A DNA stretch of 6,362 bases from Candidatus Omnitrophota bacterium (GTDB lineage Bacteria > Omnitrophota > Gorgyraeia > Zapsychrales > Fredricksoniimonadaceae). The position numbers and the translations under genes are program-made. Below the pieces are notes generated by a model. That model saw only the letters and a program-made list of their open reading frames with translations. It was not told where the DNA came from and did no database searches. Below are positions 1-5,338 of the stretch, one piece after another. The stretch spans positions 1 through 6,362 of the forward strand of contig JACPXN010000028.1 of NCBI GenBank assembly GCA_016196515.1, in the 5' to 3' direction. Numbering within the stretch: the stretch's first letter is position 1; the number at the start of each line of letters is the position of its first letter.

Positions 1-960
1 GATTCCTCGTGGTATTTCCTGCGTTATGTTTCCGCCCGCGATGAGCGGCAGGTGTTTGACAAGGCGGATGCCAAATACTGGATGCCGGTGGACCAGTATG
101 TTGGCGGCATCGAGCACGCCATTCTGCATTTATTGTATTCACGGTTTTTTACAAAATTTTTTAAAGACTTAAACCTGATCGATTTTGACGAGCCGTTCAC
201 GCGCCTGTTGACCCAGGGCATGGTCCTTAAAGGAGGGGAGGTCATGTCCAAGTCGCGCGGTAACACCGTTGATCCCGACGAAGTTCTGTCCAAATACGGG
301 GCGGACGCTTTGCGTCTGTTCATCCTTTTTGCCGCGCCCCCCGAAGACCAGCTGGAATACAACAGCGACGGGTTGGAGGGCGCCTGGCGGTTCCTTAACC
401 GCGTGTACCAAATGGTGGAGAAACGTTACCAGAAAACCAACACGGCCTATGCCTTCAAAGACCTGCCGGGCCCGGACCGCGACCTGGAACGTGAACGCCA
501 TCGGACCATCCAGAAAGTGGGACAGGCCCTGGAGGAGGGAGATTTTAAGTTCAACACCGCCATCAGTCAGATGATGATCCTGGCCAATGCCATTGACAAA
601 CATAAAAGCGCTGCGTCCGCGGTGGTGGACCAAAGCATTGAGACCCTGGTGCTTTTACTGTCGCCATTTGCTCCGCATGTTTGCGAGGAGATGTGGCAGA
701 TGATGGGCAAAAACGAGCCCACGATCTCTCGGGTTGCGTGGCCCGGTTACGACGATGACATTTTGGTCCAGAGCGTTGTCACCATGGTTGTCCAGGTCAA
801 CGGCAGGGTGCGCGGTCAGTTCGCAATTCCCGCCGACGCCTCCGAGGCACAGATCAAGGCCATTGTCCTGGCCGACGCCAACGTGCAAAAATACGTCCAG
901 AACCTGCCGATCAAGAAATTCATCATTGTCCCTCGTAAGATCATCAGCATTGTTATTTAA
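1..960 (+). CDS. leuS: Leucyl-tRNA synthetase, C-terminal part (5' end outside window)
   Basis: Class I aminoacyl-tRNA synthetase that charges tRNA-Leu with leucine in the cytoplasm. The frame is open from base 1 and gives 319 residues before TAA at 958-960. The fragment opens with DSSWYFLRYVSAR and then YWMPVDQYVGGIEHAILHLLYSRFF, a signature of the LeuRS catalytic core. The KMSKS loop is seen as VMSKS at fragment residues 81-85 (bases 241-255). The helical anticodon-binding domain follows, with GLEGAWRFLNRVYQM and the late segment PFAPHVCEEMW. The small C-terminal domain (VVQVNGRVRGQF ... KKFIIVPRKIISIVI) is complete, so the gene ends naturally. The Rossmann HIGH motif and the CP1 editing domain must lie upstream of the window. 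Nothing indicates decay. The T-run just after the stop (962-967) has no stem before it, so no terminator is called. Confidence 0.97.
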   Translation, partial: DSSWYFLRYVSARDERQVFDKADAKYWMPVDQYVGGIEHAILHLLYSRFFTKFFKDLNLIDFDEPFTRLLTQGMVLKGGEVMSKSRGNTVDPDEVLSKYGADALRLFILFAAPPEDQLEYNSDGLEGAWRFLNRVYQMVEKRYQKTNTAYAFKDLPGPDRDLERERHRTIQKVGQALEEGDFKFNTAISQMMILANAIDKHKSAASAVVDQSIETLVLLLSPFAPHVCEEMWQMMGKNEPTISRVAWPGYDDDILVQSVVTMVVQVNGRVRGQFAIPADASEAQIKAIVLADANVQKYVQNLPIKKFIIVPRKIISIVI

Positions 961-968
961 GTTTTTTC

Positions 969-997
969 TTGACATACACTCAAATTTCATTGAAAAT
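969..997 (+). promoter_or_regulatory. Predicted sigma70-type promoter giving a leaderless mRNA for the DUF4143 ATPase
   Basis: A perfect -35 hexamer TTGACA lies at 969-974. After a 17-bp spacer, GAAAAT at 992-997 matches four of six bases of the -10 consensus. Initiation about 7 bp after the -10 would fall at 1004-1005, on the ATG at 1005. There is no Shine-Dalgarno sequence before that ATG, which agrees with leaderless initiation. The -10 match is weak, so the exact start is inferred. Confidence 0.5.
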
Positions 998-1007
998 TGA
1001 GTGTATG
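973..1007. repeat. 35-bp near-perfect palindrome (candidate operator) covering promoter and start codon
   Basis: The arms CATACACTCAA (973-983) and TTGAGTGTATG (997-1007) are exact reverse complements. After one A/A mismatch (984/996) the symmetry resumes for five more pairs up to the central T at 990, so 16 of 17 possible pairs match. The palindrome begins within the -35 box and ends on the last base of the ATG start codon at 1005-1007. It could be a dimeric operator. In RNA reading through from leuS it could fold and bury the start codon. The binding protein is unknown; the winged-helix segment of the downstream ATPase is one candidate. Confidence 0.85.
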
Positions 1008-2207
1008 CAATACATCCAGCGTACCGTTGAAAAAACCATTCGCGCGGCCTTGGCCCGGAATAAAAGCGTTTTGCTTTTAGGAGCCCGTCAAACGGGCAAG
1101 ACCACGCTTTTGTCACGGTTTAAAGGAGATTTTAGTCTCAATTTTGTTCGCCCCCAGGAACGCCAGCGTTATGAACAGCGTCCGGAATTGTTGACCGGGG
1201 AAATCGAAGCCTTGGCCTCAGGCCGTAAAAAGCCCATCCTGGTCCTGTTGGATGAGATCCAGAGGGTCCCGCAACTGCTGGATGTGGTTCAGGATTTGAT
1301 CGACCGCAATGTCGCCCGTTTTGTTTTGACAGGCTCATCCGCCCGTAAATTGCGGCGTCATTATGCCGCCAATCTGCTGCCGGGACGCGTGGTCGTCGCG
1401 CATATTGAACCGCTGTCCATCGAAGAATATCCTCAACAGCCATTGTCTGAACGGCTGCTGTACGGCTCTCTTCCAGGGATCGCGGTCATGGCAGATGCCA
1501 GGCACAAGGAAGAGGATTTAAGATCGTATGTCGTGACTTATCTGGAAGAAGAGGTCAGGGCCGAGGCGTTGGTCAGGCGCATGGGCCCTTTTTCCCGTTT
1601 TTTGGAAATGGCTGCGCTTGAATCCGGAAAGATCATCAATACCCGGAAAATATCCCAGGACATTGGGGTGGCGCATACGACGGTGGCGGCATATTATGAA
1701 CTTTTGGAAGATTGTTTGATCGCCAAACGTTTTGACCCGTTGACGCAAAGCCGGACACGCACGCGTTTGATCAAATCACCCAAATACGTGATCTTTGATC
1801 TGGGATTAAGACGATCATGCGCCCATGAGCCTCCGGTTCTGCATCCGACCCTGTGCGGCGATTTGTTTGAACAGTGGGTAGGGCTGGAATTGTTCAAATA
1901 TGCGGAAGTTTCTTCGCGGCCGTTTTCAGTGAAATTTTGGCGGGACCCGGCGGGTCCTGAGGTGGATTGGGTGCTTGATCACCATGGAGAATACGTTCCT
2001 GTGGAAGTGAAGTGGACGCAAGCTCCGTCATTAAAAGACGCAAAAAGTATTCATGTTTTCCTAAAAGAATACAAGAATTCCAGTCACGGGTATATCGTTT
2101 GCCGGACCCCGCGGGCGGTGAAATTGACTGACCGCATCCTGGCTGTGCCATGGCAGGATTTAGGCCGCGTGGCCACGGGGAAAAAATTTATTTCTTCGGC
2201 CGCGTGA
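1005..2207 (+). CDS. AAA_14/DUF4143-family ATPase with winged-helix and PD-(D/E)xK-like C-terminal domain
   Basis: A 400-residue P-loop ATPase of the widespread AAA_14 plus DUF4143 architecture; the physiological role of this family is poorly defined. Walker A is GARQTGKT (residues 26-33), Walker B is ILVLLDE (78-84), and the sensor-like segment is TGSSARKL (109-116). A winged-helix region follows at about 213-245 (TRKISQDIGVAHTTVAAYY). The C-terminal domain has a nuclease-like set: E289, D321 in EVDW, and E334-V-K336 in PVEVKW. Whether it cuts DNA is unknown. I chose ATG 1005 over the in-frame TTG at 969 because that TTG belongs to the -35 box and would translate the palindrome, whereas MQYIQRTVEKTI is a typical family N-terminus. 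It appears to be a self-contained cassette between leuS and the repair genes, with its own promoter and operator. No frameshift or missing motif is visible. Confidence 0.9.
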   Translation: MQYIQRTVEKTIRAALARNKSVLLLGARQTGKTTLLSRFKGDFSLNFVRPQERQRYEQRPELLTGEIEALASGRKKPILVLLDEIQRVPQLLDVVQDLIDRNVARFVLTGSSARKLRRHYAANLLPGRVVVAHIEPLSIEEYPQQPLSERLLYGSLPGIAVMADARHKEEDLRSYVVTYLEEEVRAEALVRRMGPFSRFLEMAALESGKIINTRKISQDIGVAHTTVAAYYELLEDCLIAKRFDPLTQSRTRTRLIKSPKYVIFDLGLRRSCAHEPPVLHPTLCGDLFEQWVGLELFKYAEVSSRPFSVKFWRDPAGPEVDWVLDHHGEYVPVEVKWTQAPSLKDAKSIHVFLKEYKNSSHGYIVCRTPRAVKLTDRILAVPWQDLGRVATGKKFISSAA

Positions 2208-2218
2208 GAAACTACGAT

Positions 2219-2247
2219 TTGACTTGCCATGGATAATATGAAATACT
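2219..2247 (+). promoter_or_regulatory. Possible promoter before the EndoQ-type gene
   Basis: TTGACT at 2219-2224 is five of six to the -35 consensus. It is followed 17 bp later by AATACT at 2242-2247, four of six to the -10. The start would fall near 2254, leaving only about three bases before ATG 2257. GATAAT at 2232-2237 is an alternative -10 but lacks a matching -35. The 49-bp gap after the ATPase gene and the absence of a ribosome site fit a separate, nearly leaderless transcript. This is a weak call. Confidence 0.3.
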
Positions 2248-2256
2248 TACTTCTAT

Positions 2257-3543
2257 ATGAGATTTTACGCCGACCTGCACATCCATTCCCATTTTTCCCG
2301 CGCCACCAGTAAGAATTTAGACCTCGAACATTTGTACCTCTGGGCCCAATATAAGGGCATCCACGTCGTCGGCACCGGTGATTGCGTGCATCCGGGCTGG
2401 ATGAAAGAACTGGAAGAAAAACTCGAGCCCGCTGAAGAAGGGTTTTTCAAACTTAAGGACAAATTTGCCAAGTCCATGGACGCGCAAGTGCCGCCGGCCT
2501 GCCGCGCGAACGTGCGTTTCGTACTCACCGTTGAGATCTCCAACATTTACAAGCGCCTTGATAAAGTCCGCAAAGTCCACAATCTGATCTGGTTCCCATC
2601 GTTTGAGGCCGCCAAAAAAGTGCAGGACAAATTGGAGGCCATCGGCAATATCAAATCCGACGGCCGGCCGATTCTGGGACTGGATTCGCGCGACCTTCTG
2701 GAGATCACCGTTGAGGCCAACAAGGACAATATTTTTGTGCCGGCCCATATCTGGACGCCGTGGTTCTCGGCGCTCGGCTCCATGGGAGGGTTTGACCGCA
2801 TGGAAGATTGTTTCGCGGACTTGACGTGTCACGTCTTTGCCGTTGAGACCGGGCTTTCATCCGACCCTTTGATGAACTGGCGGTTGAAACAACTTGATCC
2901 GTTCATTCTGGTGTCCAACTCCGACGCGCATTCGCCGCCCAAACTCGGGCGCGAAGCCAATATTTTTAACACCGAATTCAGTTATCGCGGCATTCTCAAC
3001 GCGCTCAAAGATCCAAAGGACAAAGGTCTCGTCGGCACCCTGGAATTTTTTCCGGAAGAAGGCAAATACCATTATGACGGCCATCGCGTTTGTCAGACGC
3101 GTTTGCATCCCAAGGAGACCATGGCCCATAAGGGCCTGTGTCCGGTGTGCGGCAAGCCGGTCACCGTCGGGGTCATGGCGCGCGTGGAAGCATTGGCCGA
3201 CCGTCCTGAAGGGGAGAAGTCCCCGCGCTGGCGGCCGTACACCAGTTTGGTCCCTTTGCCGGAACTCATTGCCGAAGCCAAGGACGTGGGGCCTTCCAGC
3301 AAACAGGTTCAGGAAACATTGATGAACATGCTGGCAAAATTGGGAAGTGAATTCCATATCCTGATGGACGCCCCTGTTGATACGATCAAAAGATCTGCCG
3401 GAGATATTGTTGCCGAAGGCATTGCCCGCATGCGCCAGGGCAAGGTGACGATCGTGGCCGGTTATGACGGCGAATTCGGCACGATCAAGATCTTTTCCGA
3501 CAAGGAACGCCAACGCATCGACCGCCAGTTGGCCCTCTTTTGA
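2257..3543 (+). CDS. Endonuclease Q-like PHP-domain DNA repair nuclease
   Basis: A 428-residue protein of the EndoQ family, known from archaea and some bacteria to cut DNA 5' of deaminated bases (uracil, hypoxanthine) and AP sites. The N-terminal PHP domain shows the metal-binding series DLHIHSHFS (H8, H10), GTGDCVHPGW (D42, H45), E93, H108, PAHIWTPWF (H164), E197 and NSDAHS (D223, H225). A zinc-binding insert follows, with C279 and CPVCG (C295, C298), and then the conserved RVEALADRPEG. The C-terminal region has RPYTSLVPLPELIAEA, GSEFHILMDAP and AGYDGEFGTIKIF, all typical of the family. The last five residues are QLALF, a sliding-clamp-binding-like motif. The start at ATG 2257 places MRFYADLHIH at the expected N-terminus. 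The helicase begins 31 bp downstream. Automated pipelines may label this protein a UvrD helicase because of fusion homologues, but no helicase motif is present in it. Confidence 0.88.
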   Translation: MRFYADLHIHSHFSRATSKNLDLEHLYLWAQYKGIHVVGTGDCVHPGWMKELEEKLEPAEEGFFKLKDKFAKSMDAQVPPACRANVRFVLTVEISNIYKRLDKVRKVHNLIWFPSFEAAKKVQDKLEAIGNIKSDGRPILGLDSRDLLEITVEANKDNIFVPAHIWTPWFSALGSMGGFDRMEDCFADLTCHVFAVETGLSSDPLMNWRLKQLDPFILVSNSDAHSPPKLGREANIFNTEFSYRGILNALKDPKDKGLVGTLEFFPEEGKYHYDGHRVCQTRLHPKETMAHKGLCPVCGKPVTVGVMARVEALADRPEGEKSPRWRPYTSLVPLPELIAEAKDVGPSSKQVQETLMNMLAKLGSEFHILMDAPVDTIKRSAGDIVAEGIARMRQGKVTIVAGYDGEFGTIKIFSDKERQRIDRQLALF

Positions 3544-3572
3544 TGGTTCGACGCGCTTCGCTTGCTCACCAT
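3543..3572. repeat. Short hairpin-type repeat between EndoQ-like and helicase genes
   Basis: ATGGT at 3543-3547 pairs with ACCAT at 3568-3572. The interior has TTCGAC near the left end, GCTTCGC at 3555-3561 in the middle and GCTCA near the right end. The TTCGAC ... GCTCA layout is shared with the repeat at 4731-4750. The central heptamer is the complement of GCGAAGC found in the two hairpins after the helicase. It begins on the last base of the EndoQ stop codon and nearly fills the gap before the helicase start. Confidence 0.6.
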
Positions 3573-3574
3573 AA

Positions 3575-5143
3575 ATGAAAAAACCGCAGGACCTCAATGA
3601 TGCCCAATGGCAGGCCGTCACGCATGACGGCGGGCATCTGCTCATCGTTGCCGGGCCAGGCACCGGCAAAACCCACACCTTGACCTATCGGATCGCCCGT
3701 TTGACCGCACACCTTGCCGATGACCAGCGCGTTTTGGCGGTGACGTTCACCAATAAGGCCGCGGACCAGATGAAAGAGCGGCTTGAACAAAAGGGCCTGC
3801 CTACCGGCAAGGCAGGCGTGGACGCCGGCAAATTCTGGGCGGGAACATTTCATCGTTTCTGTGCGCAGCTGTTGCGTCAACAGGCCCAACATACGGATCT
3901 GCCCGACAATTTTCAAATTGCCTTGCCCCAACAGATCACAGCCCTGGCCAAGGACATATGGCCGGACAAAACCATGGCCCAGCGCCAGGCGGCTTTGGAA
4001 AGTATTTCCTTGATCAAATCCACCCGGCTGGCCCTTGATCCCGACGCTGATTTTAGGACGTATCACCGTTTTTTGCGGGGGAAAGGGCTCATCGATTTCG
4101 ACGATATTTTGCGTGAGGCACTGATCCTGTTGGAAAATAACGGCGAGGCCGCTGACGCGACGCGGCGGCAATACCCGTTCGTCTGCGTGGATGAATACCA
4201 GGACATCAACATCGTCCAAAACGCTTTACTTAAAATTTTAAGCCGGGACGGCGTGGTGTTGACCGCGATCGGCGATCCGGACCAAAGCATTTATGGATTT
4301 CGCGGCAGCGAAGTGAAATTGTTCCATCGCTTTACGGATGATTTCCCTGGCGGGACGCGTTTGTATTTGAATGAGAATTACCGCTCGGCGCCCAATCTCT
4401 TGCAGGCCAGCGGCCAGGTGATTGGGCAGGGCGGGAAACAGGACAATTTCCAGCTGGTGGCCCAGATCCACAGCGAGGGCCGTTTGGTCGTGCATGAGGC
4501 GGCCACGGACCGCTCCGAGGCCGAATATATCGCCCATGAAATTGAAAAAATGGTCGGCGGTTTGAGTCTATTGTCCAACTTTGTCCGCCGGCATGGGCAT
4601 GTCCCGCGTACGTTTGGGGACATGGCCGTCCTTTACCGGTTGAACGCGCAAAAAATTTGTCTCATCCAAGCGCTGGAACATTTGGGCATTCCTTACCAGG
4701 CCTCGCCAACGGCGGGGCAGGCGGGACAGGCCCTTCGACCTGGCTCAGGGCAAGCCGATGACGCGGTTTTGCGCGCGGCGGAAGAGACCCTCGACTATAA
4801 CGTGGAAAAGGTTTCGCTGTTGACCCTGCACGCGGCCAAGGGTTTGGAATTTCCCGTTGTTTTTATCACCGGATGCGAGGAGCATTTGTTGCCTTTGGAT
4901 ATCGAGGGGATGACCGGCGACAGGCAAGAAGAGCGGAGATTATTTTACGTGGGCATGACCCGCGCCAAAGAGTTTTTATTTTTGACCCGCGCCGAGCGCC
5001 GTCAATTGTTCGGCAAAGGGATGTTCAATGGTCCTTCGCCGTTTTTGGCGGACATCGAGGAAGAATTGAAGGCCTATGAGGCCGGCCGCAGGAAAAAAGT
5101 CAAACCCGCCCTTGCGCCGGACCAGCAGATGAAATTATTTTAA
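3575..5143 (+). CDS. Compact UvrD/Rep-type superfamily 1A DNA helicase lacking most of the 2B domain
   Basis: A 522-residue ATP-dependent 3'-5' helicase of the UvrD/Rep/PcrA group, which is usually about 650-730 residues. The motifs run in order: Q motif LNDAQ (7-11), Walker A AGPGTGKT (26-33), Ia VTFTNKAADQM (56-66), TFHRFCAQLLR (from 91), II VDEYQD (205-210), III GDPDQSIYGFRG (233-244), IV LNENYRS (265-271), V TLHAAKGLEF (417-426) and VI YVGMTRAKE (from 458). Between GIPYQ (ending at 375) and the start of motif V there are only about 40 residues, where UvrD and Rep hold the roughly 165-residue 2B domain. Two in-frame repeat-like inserts are visible: GLPTGKAG (74-81) and the segment around ALRPGSGQ. 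The C-terminus QMKLF resembles a clamp-binding motif. The gene lies 31 bp after the EndoQ-like gene and is probably co-transcribed with it. No ribosome site is visible before ATG 3575. Confidence 0.92.
   Translation: MKKPQDLNDAQWQAVTHDGGHLLIVAGPGTGKTHTLTYRIARLTAHLADDQRVLAVTFTNKAADQMKERLEQKGLPTGKAGVDAGKFWAGTFHRFCAQLLRQQAQHTDLPDNFQIALPQQITALAKDIWPDKTMAQRQAALESISLIKSTRLALDPDADFRTYHRFLRGKGLIDFDDILREALILLENNGEAADATRRQYPFVCVDEYQDINIVQNALLKILSRDGVVLTAIGDPDQSIYGFRGSEVKLFHRFTDDFPGGTRLYLNENYRSAPNLLQASGQVIGQGGKQDNFQLVAQIHSEGRLVVHEAATDRSEAEYIAHEIEKMVGGLSLLSNFVRRHGHVPRTFGDMAVLYRLNAQKICLIQALEHLGIPYQASPTAGQAGQALRPGSGQADDAVLRAAEETLDYNVEKVSLLTLHAAKGLEFPVVFITGCEEHLLPLDIEGMTGDRQEERRLFYVGMTRAKEFLFLTRAERRQLFGKGMFNGPSPFLADIEEELKAYEAGRRKKVKPALAPDQQMKLF
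3795..3817. repeat. Palindromic repeat inside the helicase coding sequence
   Basis: GCCTGCCT (3795-3802) and AGGCAGGC (3810-3817) are exact reverse complements around the 7-bp centre ACCGGCA. The element is read in frame as part of GLPTGKAG, between helicase motif Ia and the TFHRF segment. It resembles the element at 5288-5304, so it is probably a copy of a dispersed repeat absorbed into the gene. Confidence 0.65.
4714..4731 (+). repeat. Tandem 9-bp duplication in the helicase gene
   Basis: GGGGCAGGC (4714-4722) is followed immediately by GGGACAGGC (4723-4731), with one mismatch. In frame this yields a GQAGQA run in the linker that replaces the 2B domain, directly before the next repeat. Confidence 0.5.
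4731..4750. repeat. Short dispersed-type repeat (CCCTTCGAC...GCTCAGGG) inside the helicase coding sequence
   Basis: The outer CCCT and AGGG pair, and the interior has TTCGAC and GCTCA, the same layout as the intergenic element at 3543-3572. I recall sequences of this form as dispersed repeats in many bacterial genomes, which I cannot check here. In frame it encodes most of ALRPGSG, a sequence with no helicase-family character. Confidence 0.6.
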
Positions 5144-5146
5144 TGA

Positions 5147-5189
5147 GGACATGACTTACGTCAAGCGAAGCGACGTAAGTCATATGTCC
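5147..5189. repeat. Strong hairpin A just after the helicase stop codon
   Basis: ATGACTTACGTC (5151-5162) pairs perfectly with GACGTAAGTCAT (5172-5183). The stem extends by GGAC/GTCC (5147-5150 with 5186-5189) across a two-base bulge. The nine-base loop is AAGCGAAGC and contains GCGAAGC (5165-5171). The stem is not GC-rich at its base and no T-run follows, so a classical terminator is unlikely. It may protect the 3' end of the EndoQ-helicase message. Confidence 0.85.
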
Positions 5190-5194
5190 GAATT

Positions 5195-5236
5195 AACCCT
5201 GAACCGACTGCGAAGCGTTCAGTCTGGTTCAGGGTT
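5195..5236. repeat. Strong hairpin B overlapping the comEA promoter
   Basis: AACCCTGAACC (5195-5205) pairs perfectly with GGTTCAGGGTT (5226-5236). GACTG (5206-5210) then pairs with CAGTC (5220-5224), leaving one bulged T. The loop is CGAAGCGTT, and GCGAAGC spans 5210-5216. The last two bases of the right arm are the first two of the -35 box TTGACA. The stem sequence is unrelated to hairpin A, but the tip is shared. Confidence 0.85.
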
Positions 5237-5263
5237 GACATAACCCGTTCTATTTCTTATACT
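5235..5263 (+). promoter_or_regulatory. Sigma70-type promoter for comEA-comEC
   Basis: A perfect -35 TTGACA (5235-5240), an optimal 17-bp spacer and TATACT (5258-5263, five of six to the -10 consensus) form a textbook promoter. Transcription should start near 5270, leaving a leader of roughly 70 bases before ATG 5339. The leader contains the palindrome at 5289-5300. Confidence 0.75.
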
Positions 5264-5287
5264 ATTTTTGCCGTTCCCCGCGGCGTA

Positions 5288-5304
5288 GCCTGCCGGCAGG
5301 CAGG
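5288..5304. repeat. CCTGCCGGCAGG palindrome with trailing CAGG in the comEA leader
   Basis: CCTGCCGGCAGG at 5289-5300 is a perfect 12-bp palindrome followed by a further CAGG. In RNA, CCTGC (5289-5293) can pair with GCAGG (5300-5304) across a six-base loop. It belongs to the same sequence type as the element inside the helicase gene at 3795-3817. It sits between the promoter and the comEA start, so it will be in the mRNA leader. Confidence 0.65.
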
Positions 5305-5338
5305 TTTCTTCCTCAATTCCCCCTTGTGAACTTCATCC

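Noticed and set aside
961..968. T-run after leuS as a terminator
   Set aside because: No GC-rich inverted repeat precedes it.
969..1004. TTG at 969 as the start of the ATPase gene
   Set aside because: It is the first part of the -35 hexamer, the added residues encode the palindrome, and ATG 1005 gives the usual family N-terminus.
1943..1957. GGACCCG-G-CGGGTCC palindrome inside the ATPase gene
   Set aside because: Seven-bp arms in a GC-rich coding stretch are expected about this often by chance, and the residues fit the protein family.
2951..2957. GCGAAGC inside the EndoQ-like gene
   Set aside because: It lies in a conserved coding stretch (LGREAN) with no flanking inverted repeat; a chance heptamer match.
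2857..3678. 273-codon minus-strand open frame across the EndoQ-like gene
   Set aside because: It is antisense to a clearly conserved protein, crosses into the next gene and shows no recognisable motifs; it is a shadow of codon bias.
3566..4219. 217-codon minus-strand open frame across the helicase gene
   Set aside because: It is antisense to intact helicase motifs I to II and has no family signature.
4711..4730. G-rich run as a G-quadruplex
   Set aside because: It lacks four runs of three or more G; better explained as a short tandem duplication.
5147..5236. Hairpins A and B as rho-independent terminators
   Set aside because: Neither stem is followed by a T-run, and the second overlaps a promoter, so I call them repeats.
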